From: Pseudomonadota bacterium
Lineage (GTDB): Bacteria; Pseudomonadota; Alphaproteobacteria; Sphingomonadales; Sphingomonadaceae
Assembly: GCA_023433445.1 (NCBI GenBank)
Contig: JAEZCS010000116.1
Location: 1 to 27,321, forward strand
Direction: 5' to 3'
DNA length: 27,321 bases
The position numbers and the translations under genes were made by a program. The first letter of the stretch is position 1; each line of letters opens with the position of its first letter. The notes under the pieces are model-generated. The model had not been told where the DNA came from and made no database searches. It saw only the letters and a program-made list of their open reading frames with translations. Shown here one piece after another: positions 1 to 7,287 of the stretch.

Positions 1-15
1 GCGGGGGTCTCGCCG

Positions 16-28
16 CCCCCCCCCCCCC
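16..28. repeat. 13-base poly-C run
   Basis: An uninterrupted run of 13 C lies just downstream of the tartrate/D-malate dehydrogenase stop codon, preceded at 3-7 by five G. A G5/C13 arrangement could form a short hairpin. A homopolymer of this length in an intergenic spot is also a typical place for length variation or sequencing error. No function is assigned. Confidence 0.6.
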
Positions 29-35
29 GGGAGGT

Positions 36-1106
36 TCAGGAAAGCGCGTCGGCAATCGCCCTGCCGCACTGTTCCGTACTGGCCTTTCCTTTCAAGTCGC
101 CGGTACGCAGCGCCGGTTCGGCGAGCACGATTTCGACCGCGCGCATGATGGCGGCGGCGGCTTCCGCCTCGCCCAGATGTTCCAGCATCATGGCAGCGGA
201 CCAGATCTGGCCGACGGGGTTGGCGATGCCTTTGCCCGCAATATCCGGGGCGGAGCCGTGGACGGGTTCGAAAAGCGACGGCGCAGTGCGGTCGGGGTTG
301 ATGTTGCCGGAGGGCGCGACGCCGATGGTGCCGGTGCAGGCGGGGCCGAGGTCAGAAAGAATGTCACCGAAGAGGTTGGAGGCGACGACCACGTCGAAAC
401 GATCCGGGTTCAGCACGAACTGCGCGGTCAGGATGTCGATATGATATTTGTCATGGGTGACGGTGGGATAGTTTTTCGCCATCTCCTCCACCCGCTCGTC
501 CCACCAGGGCATGGTGATGGCGATGCCGTTGGACTTGGTGGCCGAGGTGACATGCTTGCGGTCGCGCGTCGCGGCGAGGTCGAAGGCGTAGCGCAAGACC
601 CGGTCGGTGCCGTGACGGGTCATGACCGTTTCCTGGATCACGATTTCGCGCGGCGTGCCGGGGAACATCTTGCCGCCGACCGAGCTATATTCGCCTTCGG
701 TATTTTCCCGCACCACCCAGAAATCAATGTCGCCCGGCTCACGGCCAGCAAGCGGGCAGGGCACGCCGGGCATCAGGCGGACCGGGCGCAGGTTCACATA
801 TTGGTCATATTCGCGGCGGAACTGGAGCAGCGATCCCCAGAGCGAGATATGGTCGGGCACCGTGTCCGGCCAACCCACCGCGCCGAAGAAGATCGCATCG
901 GGATTGCCGATCCGCGCCTTCCAGTCGTCGGGCATCATCTGGCCGTGCCTGGCATAATAGTCGCAGGAGGCGAAGTCGTGCCATTTCTGGTCGATGGTGA
1001 AGCCGTAGAGGCTGGCGGCGCGTTCGAGGATGCGGATGCCTTCGGGCATCACTTCCTTGCCGATGCCGTCGCCGGGAATGACGGAGATGGTGTAGTTGCG
1101 GGCCAT
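36..1106 (-). CDS. Tartrate/D-malate dehydrogenase family (isocitrate/isopropylmalate dehydrogenase fold)
   Basis: A 356-residue cytosolic NAD-dependent beta-decarboxylating dehydrogenase. The opening GDGIGKEV motif, the substrate-binding stretch around LRPVRLMPG with VRENTEGEYS, and the EPVHGSAPDIAG cofactor loop near the C-terminus place it in the isocitrate/isopropylmalate dehydrogenase family. The WVVRENTEGEYSSVGG region and overall length fit the TtuC/DmlA branch (tartrate dehydrogenase/decarboxylase, D-malate dehydrogenase) rather than LeuB. Members act on tartrate, D-malate or related 2-hydroxy diacids and give oxaloacetate, pyruvate or glycerate. The ATG follows a strong GGAGG four bases upstream. 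It lies 81 bases after the semialdehyde dehydrogenase on the same strand and is probably the last gene of the catabolic block seen here. The exact substrate is not decided by the sequence. Confidence 0.9.
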   Translation of the reverse strand: MARNYTISVIPGDGIGKEVMPEGIRILERAASLYGFTIDQKWHDFASCDYYARHGQMMPDDWKARIGNPDAIFFGAVGWPDTVPDHISLWGSLLQFRREYDQYVNLRPVRLMPGVPCPLAGREPGDIDFWVVRENTEGEYSSVGGKMFPGTPREIVIQETVMTRHGTDRVLRYAFDLAATRDRKHVTSATKSNGIAITMPWWDERVEEMAKNYPTVTHDKYHIDILTAQFVLNPDRFDVVVASNLFGDILSDLGPACTGTIGVAPSGNINPDRTAPSLFEPVHGSAPDIAGKGIANPVGQIWSAAMMLEHLGEAEAAAAIMRAVEIVLAEPALRTGDLKGKASTEQCGRAIADALS

Positions 1107-1187
1107 GAAACCTCCGTGCGCGCCAAGTTCGTCCCAGCGCTTTTGTGTCGAAATGAAATGACTTTGAGGGGGGGCAGCGGCGGGAAG

Positions 1188-2651
1188 CTAGAGCTTCAAC
1201 CCGCCCACATGAAAGGTTTTCGTCTCCAGATATTCCTCGATGCCCATATGTGCGCCTTCGCGGCCAAGGCCGGACATTTTGACGCCCCCGAAGGGGGCCA
1301 TTTCCATCGAAATGCCACCGGTATTGAGCGCGACCATGCCTGCTTCCAGCCGTTCCGCCACGCGGAAGGCGCGATGGAGATTTTCGGTGTAGAAATAGCT
1401 GGCGAGGCCGTAGCTGGTGCCATTGGCCAATTCGATACCTTCCTCTTCATCGGTGAAGCGGAACAGGGGCGCGACGGGGCCGAAGGTTTCCTCGTCCGCG
1501 AGGCGCATGTCGCGGGTCGCGCCGGTCAGGATGAGGGGGGTGGCAAAGCGTTCGCCGGTCGCGCCTTCAGGGGCCTGGGCGAAGATCTTCGCGCCATGGG
1601 ACAGGGCGTCTTCGACATGAGCCTTCACCTTGTCGACGGCTGCGCGGTTGATGAGCGGGCCTATGGTGCTGCCCGGCTGGTCGCCCGGCCCCACTCTGAG
1701 CGCGGCGACTTGTTTGCCAAGTCTTTCAGCAAACTCATCGTAAATGCCGTCCTGCACCAATATGCGGTTCGCGCAGACGCAGGTTTGCCCGGCATTGCGG
1801 AATTTGCTGGCCATGGCGCTGGCGACGGCGAGGTCAAGATCGGCGTCGTCGAACACGATCAGCGGCGCGTTGCCGCCCAGTTCAAGGCTGAGCCGCTTGA
1901 TGGTGTCGGCTGATTGGCGCATCAGCAGCGCACCGACGCGCGTTGAGCCGGTAAAGGACAATTTGCGCACGATGGGGCTGGACGTCATTACGCCGCCTAT
2001 CGGCGTCGAGTTGCCGGTGATGACGCTGAACACGCCTGCGGGAATGCCCGCGTCTTCTGCCAGCTTGGCAAGGGCGAGGGCGGAATAGGGGGTGAGTTCG
2101 GATGGTTTCACCACAACCGGGCATCCTGCGGCCAAGGCAGGCGCGCATTTGCGGGTGATCATCGCCGCCGGGAAATTCCAGGGGGTGATCGCAGCAGCGA
2201 CGCCCACGGGCTCCTTCATGACGAGGATGCGGCGATTGGCCTCCGGTGCGGGGATGATCGATCCGTCGATGCGGCGGGCTTCTTCGGCGAACCATTTGAT
2301 AAAGGTCGCTGCATAGCGAATTTCGCCTTCGGACTCGGCGATCGGCTTGCCCTGCTCGGCGGTCATGATGCGGGCGAGATCGCACAGGTTGTCGAGCACC
2401 AGCCCATGCCAGCGTTCGAGCAGCGCGGCGCGATCGGCCGCCGTGCGGGCGCGCCAGGCGGGATAGGCGGCCTCAGCAGCGGCGATGGCGTCCTGCGTCT
2501 CGGCCTCTCCGCAATCGGGGATGGTGCCGATGACGGCCCCGGTCGCGGGATTGTCGACCGGCAAGGTCGCGCCCGATCGTGCGCCGGTCCATTCGCCGCC
2601 GATATAGGCCTGTTGGATGAGCAGCGCGGGATTGGAGAGGGAAAGGGTCAT
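1188..2651 (-). CDS. gabD: NAD(P)-dependent succinate-semialdehyde dehydrogenase-like aldehyde dehydrogenase
   Basis: A full-length 487-residue aldehyde dehydrogenase. Visible landmarks are the cofactor-site PWNFP motif near residue 158, general-base Glu257 in LELGG, nucleophile Cys291 in GQTCVCANR, and the C-terminal GREGAHMGIEEYLETK stretch typical of the GabD group. That group oxidises succinic semialdehyde to succinate, the last step of GABA and putrescine breakdown. Neighbouring subfamilies (glutarate semialdehyde, lactaldehyde) are hard to separate by eye. The ATG overlaps the stop of the acetyltransferase gene as ATGA, so the two are probably translationally coupled. In context it would take an aldehyde made by the FAD amine oxidoreductases upstream to a dicarboxylate; this is inference. 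Confidence 0.88.
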   Translation of the reverse strand: MTLSLSNPALLIQQAYIGGEWTGARSGATLPVDNPATGAVIGTIPDCGEAETQDAIAAAEAAYPAWRARTAADRAALLERWHGLVLDNLCDLARIMTAEQGKPIAESEGEIRYAATFIKWFAEEARRIDGSIIPAPEANRRILVMKEPVGVAAAITPWNFPAAMITRKCAPALAAGCPVVVKPSELTPYSALALAKLAEDAGIPAGVFSVITGNSTPIGGVMTSSPIVRKLSFTGSTRVGALLMRQSADTIKRLSLELGGNAPLIVFDDADLDLAVASAMASKFRNAGQTCVCANRILVQDGIYDEFAERLGKQVAALRVGPGDQPGSTIGPLINRAAVDKVKAHVEDALSHGAKIFAQAPEGATGERFATPLILTGATRDMRLADEETFGPVAPLFRFTDEEEGIELANGTSYGLASYFYTENLHRAFRVAERLEAGMVALNTGGISMEMAPFGGVKMSGLGREGAHMGIEEYLETKTFHVGGLKL

Positions 2652-3505
2652 CCGAGGGCCTGCGTGGTGAGAGAGAAGATCCTGATATCCGGGTCAGCCT
2701 TTGGATGCTGGCCGCGCGTCATGCGTATGACGCGGCCGACGCAGGGCAGGCCGAGTTCATCGAGCCAGCCGGACAGGCCGCTTTCTTCCGGCACGTCGAG
2801 GCGGCAGAAGATGCCGCTGTTGGAGCCGAGCCAATGGGAGATCAGTGCCTTCGCCCCTCCGGTATCGGGGGCGATGGTCGGGCCGACCACATAGCCCCGA
2901 CCGAAACGGCGGAAGAGGGAGAAACCCATCGGCTCATTGCTGCGCGTCAGCACGACGCCCTGCGCGCCCGGCACCAGCATGTCGAGCAGCCTGTCCCGGT
3001 CCATCCCGGTGGCCCGGCGGGCGAGCGTGCGCAGCGTGTCCATATCCTTGTTACCCAATGGGCGGACGCGCTCGTCGGGGATCAGTTCGGCCATGGGGAC
3101 GGTGAAAGCCGCCCCTTGATGCTGGAAGATGGGACCGATCGGTTCAAAGCCCATCTTGCGGTAGAGCGGCAGGCCTTCATCGGTCGCGTTCAGCATGACG
3201 GTGCGGTCGCCCAGATCGTCCAGCACCGCGTCCATCAGGCGGCGGCCGATGCCCATGCCCTGCGTCTTGGGTGAAACGATGACCATGCCGAGCGTCGCGG
3301 CGTCATCGCCATAGAGCCAGCTCATCGCAGTGCCGATGACTTCGCCGCCGACCTCCGCGACATAGCCGGAGCCGAGGGCGAACATCATTTCCCAATCCTC
3401 GATCCGGTGGGGCCATTTCTGTTCACGGGAAAGCTCGTGGGCGGCGACCAGATCCGCTGCGGTCATGCGCCGCAGCTGCACCTTCGCCTGTAAGTCTGTC
3501 GCCAT
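2648..3505 (-). CDS. GNAT family N-acetyltransferase with two-domain (YitH/HolE-like) layout
   Basis: A 285-residue protein whose first half (about residues 8-140) is a GNAT domain, with the acetyl-CoA pyrophosphate loop seen as QGMGIGRRL and a following LYRKMGFEP stretch. The second half (about 150-280) lacks that loop and resembles the extra C-terminal domain found in YitH/HolE-type GNATs. Such enzymes transfer an acetyl group from acetyl-CoA to an amine; the acceptor here is unknown. An AGGAG sequence lies ten bases before the ATG. The gene is coupled by ATGA overlap to the semialdehyde dehydrogenase. It is separated from the ABC transporter operon by 169 bases, which include a GGCGG-gaa-CCGCC inverted repeat at 3526-3538. 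Confidence 0.8.
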   Translation of the reverse strand: MATDLQAKVQLRRMTAADLVAAHELSREQKWPHRIEDWEMMFALGSGYVAEVGGEVIGTAMSWLYGDDAATLGMVIVSPKTQGMGIGRRLMDAVLDDLGDRTVMLNATDEGLPLYRKMGFEPIGPIFQHQGAAFTVPMAELIPDERVRPLGNKDMDTLRTLARRATGMDRDRLLDMLVPGAQGVVLTRSNEPMGFSLFRRFGRGYVVGPTIAPDTGGAKALISHWLGSNSGIFCRLDVPEESGLSGWLDELGLPCVGRVIRMTRGQHPKADPDIRIFSLTTQALG

Positions 3506-3674
3506 GCCTTAATTGCTCCTTGGCGGGCGGGAACCGCCTCTGGTTCATCTGTCACTCCGCCGATCCTTAGGGTGCCCGGCAAAGCATAGGCTGCCGCCTT
3601 CCTCTTCTTTTCAGAAGATTATCGCGGAACTTTTCGACCGCAAGCGCGACAAATGCCGCATGTCTTGCGTGGGT

Positions 3675-4793
3675 TCATGCGGCGGCGCCCTGCACTCTGG
3701 TCAGTGCTTCTTCGCCGTGATGACACAGGATGTCGTTGCCCTTCGACAGGCTGTGGCGCGGTGGGGGCGTCACGTTGCAAAGGCCGTCGATGCGCGCGGG
3801 ACAGCGGGCGAGGAAGCGGCAAAGATCGGGATCGGCGGAAGGTGCGCCGACCGGGGGAGGCGGGCCGCCGGCCACGCTTTCCTCCAGCCAGCCAGCGCGC
3901 ATCTTAGGGACGGAGCCGATCAAAAGGTCGGTATAGGGGTGGAAGGGCGCCTCGCCAAAGGCTTCGCGCTTGCCGATATCGACCATGGTACCGGAATAGA
4001 GGACGAGGATGTCGTCGCAGATCGCCCGCACGGTCGAAATGTCGTGGCTGATGAACATATAGGCGACGCCCAGTTCCTTGCGCAGCTCCGCCATCAGGTC
4101 GAGGATCGCCGCGCCGACCACGGTGTCGAGGGCGGAGGTGACTTCGTCGCAGAGGATGAGTTCCGGGTCGGCGGCGAGCGCGCGGGCAAGGTTGATGCGC
4201 TGCTTCTGCCCGCCCGACAGGTCGCTGCACCGCCGGTCGATGACGGTCGCGGGCAGCCGGATGAGGTCAAGCAGTTCGAGCACGCGCAGGCGCGCGGCGT
4301 TGCCCTTCAGCCCATGGTAGAAGGCGAGGGGGCGGGAAAGGATCTGGCCGACGCTGTGCGCGGGGTTGAGCGCGGTGTCGGCATTCTGGAAGACAAGCTG
4401 GATGCGGCGGAACTGGTCGCGGGTGCGGCCTTTGAGGCCGGGTGGAAGCGGCTCCCCTTTCAGCAACACTTCGCCTTGCGCCGGGGGTAGCAATCCGGCG
4501 ATGACGCGGGCCATGGTGGATTTTCCCGACCCGGACTCGCCGATGACGCCGAGCGTCGCGCCGCGCTCTATGACAAGGTCGATGTTGCGCAGCACGGGGA
4601 TGCTGGGGCGGCCATCCTTGCCGATCTTGCCATAGCCTGCCGTCATGTTGCGGATTTCCAGCAGCGGGGCGGTGGGCAGGTCGGCTTGCCGGGGCGTGGG
4701 GCGGATGGCAGGGCGGGCGGCGGCCATCAGCGTCTTGGTATATTCGTCGGCGGGGCGGTGCAGGATCTGATCCGCGCTACCCTGTTCCCGCAT
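3675..4793 (-). CDS. Dipeptide/oligopeptide ABC transporter ATP-binding protein, second half of a split double ATPase
   Basis: A 372-residue open frame holding the second nucleotide-binding domain of a DppD-DppF type double ATPase. Walker A GESGSGKST is at 85-92, signature LSGGQ at 192-196, Walker B ELILCDE at about 211-217 and the H-loop His at 250, followed by the oligopeptide-type C-terminal extension with FHPYTDLL near 284. Its first 40 residues (GSADQILHRPADEY and onward) are not a natural start. They read as the tail of a preceding ATPase domain plus linker. This frame continues the upstream ATPase exactly, with one TAA codon at 4800-4802 between them. An AAGG four bases before the ATG could allow reinitiation. 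It would power uptake through the neighbouring permeases from the cytosolic side. Confidence 0.85.
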   Translation of the reverse strand: MREQGSADQILHRPADEYTKTLMAAARPAIRPTPRQADLPTAPLLEIRNMTAGYGKIGKDGRPSIPVLRNIDLVIERGATLGVIGESGSGKSTMARVIAGLLPPAQGEVLLKGEPLPPGLKGRTRDQFRRIQLVFQNADTALNPAHSVGQILSRPLAFYHGLKGNAARLRVLELLDLIRLPATVIDRRCSDLSGGQKQRINLARALAADPELILCDEVTSALDTVVGAAILDLMAELRKELGVAYMFISHDISTVRAICDDILVLYSGTMVDIGKREAFGEAPFHPYTDLLIGSVPKMRAGWLEESVAGGPPPPVGAPSADPDLCRFLARCPARIDGLCNVTPPPRHSLSKGNDILCHHGEEALTRVQGAAA

Positions 4794-4799
4794 GCGACC

Positions 4800-4802
4800 T
4801 TA
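4800..4802 (-). other. In-frame TAA interrupting a fused ABC ATPase
   Basis: On the minus strand the codons read Leu-Asn-TAA-Gly-Arg-Met-Arg-Glu-Gln-Gly with no shift of frame. This sits exactly where family-5 transporter ATPases have a loop followed by G-R-x-x-E-x-G. Without the stop the frame 5492 to 3675 would be one 605-residue protein. A single C-to-T change from CAA (Gln) would explain the stop. The TAA partly overlaps an AAGG that could act as ribosome binding site for the ATG six bases later, so two polypeptides may still be made. Confidence 0.85.
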
Positions 4803-5492
4803 ATTGAGGACGACGATCTGGTCCGCCATCTGGGCGACGACGGCCAGGTCGTGCGAAACATAGATGGCGGTCGCGCCGCGCTCCAGCACGACGGCCTTGA
4901 AAGCGCGCAGCACTTCGATCTGGGTGGTGACGTCGAGCGCCGTGGTGGGCTCGTCCAGGATCACCAGTTCAGGATCGGTGATGAGCGCCATGGCGGCCAT
5001 CAGGCGCTGAAGCTGGCCGCCCGACAGCTGGTGCGGATAGCGGGAGCCGATGGTGTCGGGAAAGGGCAGCGCGAGCGCACGGAAAAGCTCGATCGCCTTC
5101 TTCTGCGCCTGCGCGCGCGGCATCAGGTCGTGGATCAGCGCGGGTTCGATCACCTGATCCATGATCGTGCGGGACGAATTGAAGGCGGAGGCAGCGGACT
5201 GCGCGATATAGGCGATGCGATTGCCGCGCAGCTGGGCCAGCCCCTTGGCATCGAGGGAGAGGATGTCGGCATCGCCCACGCGGATGGAGCCGCCCGCGAT
5301 GCTCGCGCCGGGGCGGGCGTGGCCGAGCAGCGTGAGCGCGATGGTGGTCTTGCCTGAACCGGACTCGCCGATCAGGGCGAGCACTTCGCCACGCTGGAGC
5401 GTGAAGTCGATGTCGCTGACGATGGGGAATGTTTCGCCCGCTGCGTTGCGAGCGGTGACGCGCAGGCCCTTCACCTCGACATGGGGCGTCAT
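4800..5492 (-). CDS. Dipeptide/oligopeptide ABC transporter ATP-binding protein, first half of a split double ATPase
   Basis: A 230-residue open frame containing a complete nucleotide-binding core. Walker A GESGSGKTT is at 42-50, the Q-loop Gln at 98, signature LSGGQ at 156-160, Walker B ELVILDE at about 175-181 and the H-loop His at 214. It ends abruptly at VVLN, before the G-R-x-x-E-x-G segment and oligopeptide-type extension that normally follow; these are encoded just beyond the stop. The ATG overlaps the stop of the DppC-like permease as ATGA. Together with the downstream frame it corresponds to a fused DppDF/GsiA-like protein. Whether the split is a real mutation, a tolerated two-chain arrangement, or a sequencing error cannot be told from sequence alone. 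Confidence 0.85.
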   Translation of the reverse strand: MTPHVEVKGLRVTARNAAGETFPIVSDIDFTLQRGEVLALIGESGSGKTTIALTLLGHARPGASIAGGSIRVGDADILSLDAKGLAQLRGNRIAYIAQSAASAFNSSRTIMDQVIEPALIHDLMPRAQAQKKAIELFRALALPFPDTIGSRYPHQLSGGQLQRLMAAMALITDPELVILDEPTTALDVTTQIEVLRAFKAVVLERGATAIYVSHDLAVVAQMADQIVVLN

Positions 5493-6310
5493 GGGCGCTT
5501 CCCCTTCAGGCCGTCGATCAGCAGGTTCACGCCTACCGTCAGCGTGGCGATCGCGATGGCGGGCATCAGGATCGCGGGTGCGCCTTCACCAAGGCCGGAG
5601 ATATTCTCGCGCACCAGCGAGCCGAGGTCGGCGTCGGGCGGCTGGACGCCCAGGCCAAGGAAGCTGAGGCCCGACAGCAGCAGCACGATGAACACGAAAC
5701 GCAGGCCGAAATCGGCGAGCAGCGGGTGGATCATGTTGGGCAGTATCTCGGTCAGGGCGAGGTGGATGCGGCCTTCGCCGCGGGCGCGGGCGACCTGAAC
5801 ATAATCCATCTGCGCAAGGTTCACCGCCAGCGCGCGGGCGATGCGATAATTGCCCGGCACATAGGTGATGGCGGCGATCAGCAGCAGCAGCGGCAGCGAG
5901 GAGCCAAAGGCCGCGACCAGCACCAGCGACAGGATCTTGGACGGGATGGAGATGAGCGTGTCCATGAAACGGGACAGGGGCTCGTCCACCTTCGCGCCGC
6001 CCACTGCTGCGGTCAGGGCAAAGGCGGTGCCGGTGGTGCTGGCGAGCAGCGCGGCGGCGGCGGCGAGGCCGACGGTGTAGCGCGCGCCGGAAAGCAGCCG
6101 GCTCAGCACATCGCGGCCAAGATAATCGCTGCCCAGCCAATGCTGCGTCGACATGCCGTCGAACACGTCATAGGCGACGAACGCGCCGACCGGATAGGGC
6201 GCCAGCATCGGCCCGAAGAGCGCGACCGCCAGCCAGAAGATGACGAACCTGAGGCCGATCCTGGCCGACAGCGGAAGGGCCCTGGCCCAGCGGAGGGAGG
6301 GAGCGGTCAT
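5489..6310 (-). CDS. Dipeptide/oligopeptide ABC transporter permease, DppC-like
   Basis: A 273-residue inner-membrane permease. The N-terminal hydrophobic segment is followed by the DppC hallmark LGSDYLGRDVLSRLLSGAR (about 58-76). Several membrane segments and the EAA loop region YVQVARARGEGR...ILPNMIHPLL (about 175-205) follow, the contact site for the ATPase. It forms the translocation pore with the DppB-like subunit next to it. The start overlaps the stop of the DppB-like gene as ATGA, and its own stop overlaps the ATPase start, so the whole transporter is likely one translationally coupled unit. Length is slightly shorter than typical DppC (about 300) but all landmarks are present. Confidence 0.9.
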   Translation of the reverse strand: MTAPSLRWARALPLSARIGLRFVIFWLAVALFGPMLAPYPVGAFVAYDVFDGMSTQHWLGSDYLGRDVLSRLLSGARYTVGLAAAAALLASTTGTAFALTAAVGGAKVDEPLSRFMDTLISIPSKILSLVLVAAFGSSLPLLLLIAAITYVPGNYRIARALAVNLAQMDYVQVARARGEGRIHLALTEILPNMIHPLLADFGLRFVFIVLLLSGLSFLGLGVQPPDADLGSLVRENISGLGEGAPAILMPAIAIATLTVGVNLLIDGLKGKRP

Positions 6311-7287
6311 TGCGCGCGCAGCCTGGGGTTGGCGAGGATGGCGGTCACGTCCGCGATCAGCATGAGGATGAGATAGGCGGCGCAGAAAATCATGGCGCAG
6401 GCCTGGAGCAGTGGCATGTCGCGGCTGGTGACGGCGTTCACCATCAGGCTGGCGAGGCCGGGATAGTTGAAGATCGTTTCCACGATGATCGCGCCACCCA
6501 GCAGGTAGGACAGGCTCAGGGCCATGGCGTTGACGATCGGCGCGATGGCGTTGGGCATGATGTGGCGAAGGACCACGCGCACGGGATGCACGCCCTTCAA
6601 CACCGCCATTTCGACATAGGGACGATCCATCTGGTCGATGACGGCGGCGCGCGTCATGCGGGCCATCTGCGCAATGACGATGATGCTCAAGGTGAGGATG
6701 GGCATCGCCGCGCCGCGCAGATATTCGCCCCAGCTCATGTCGTCGGACACCAGGGCGATGGAGGGCAGCCAGCGCAGCTTGACGGAAAAGATGAGCACAG
6801 CGAGCGTCGCCACGAGAAATTCGGGCACGGCGACCATGGAAAGGGTAGAGATGTTGAGCGCCCGGTCGATCCGGCCGCCCCGGTTCATGGCCGACCCGAT
6901 GCCGATCGAAAGAGCCACGGGAACGGCCACCAGAGCGGTCAGGGCAGCGAGCAGGAGGCTGTTGGGCAGCCGGGTCGAGATGACTTGCGAGACGGGCATG
7001 TTGGCGACCAGCGATTGGCCCGGATCGCCCTTGACCATGCCGCCGAGCCAGGAGGCGTAGCGTTCATGCGCGGGACGATCGAGCCCCATTTCGTGACGCA
7101 GGGCGGCGATCTGCTGTTCGGTCGCGCTCTGCCCCAGCGTTTCCTCCGCCGCGTCGCCGGGCAGGAGCTGGGCGATGGTGAATACGACCAGCGAGACGAG
7201 GAACAGCGTCAGCAGCGATGATGCGAAGCGCTTGGCGACAAGGACGAGCGCCACCTTGAGGCCGGACGCGGAAGAGCCGCCCGCCAT
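6307..7287 (-). CDS. Dipeptide/oligopeptide ABC transporter permease, DppB-like
   Basis: A 326-residue inner-membrane permease of the DppB/OppB/NikB type. The N-terminal segment AKRFASSLLTLFLVSLVVF is followed by the conserved LLPGDAAE stretch, a periplasmic region, and the EAA motif seen as VEMAVLKGVHPVRVVLRHIMPNAIAPI. The start is chosen at the ATG at 7287, not one 15 bases further upstream, because that ATG shares bases with the TGA of the binding-protein gene (TGATG), the same overlap seen elsewhere in this operon. It pairs with the DppC-like subunit encoded immediately downstream. Substrate preference lies mostly with the binding protein and is unknown. Confidence 0.9.
   Translation of the reverse strand: MAGGSSASGLKVALVLVAKRFASSLLTLFLVSLVVFTIAQLLPGDAAEETLGQSATEQQIAALRHEMGLDRPAHERYASWLGGMVKGDPGQSLVANMPVSQVISTRLPNSLLLAALTALVAVPVALSIGIGSAMNRGGRIDRALNISTLSMVAVPEFLVATLAVLIFSVKLRWLPSIALVSDDMSWGEYLRGAAMPILTLSIIVIAQMARMTRAAVIDQMDRPYVEMAVLKGVHPVRVVLRHIMPNAIAPIVNAMALSLSYLLGGAIIVETIFNYPGLASLMVNAVTSRDMPLLQACAMIFCAAYLILMLIADVTAILANPRLRAQ

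Noticed and set aside
177..1913. 578-codon plus-strand open frame
   Set aside because: It runs antisense across two well-supported minus-strand dehydrogenase genes; its composition (His, Gly, Ala, Arg-rich) is that of a GC-rich shadow frame.
5726..7221. Long plus-strand open frames opposite the permease genes
   Set aside because: Rich in His, Asp, Gly and Gln with no hydrophobic pattern, as expected from antisense of membrane-protein genes; the minus-strand permeases are unambiguous.
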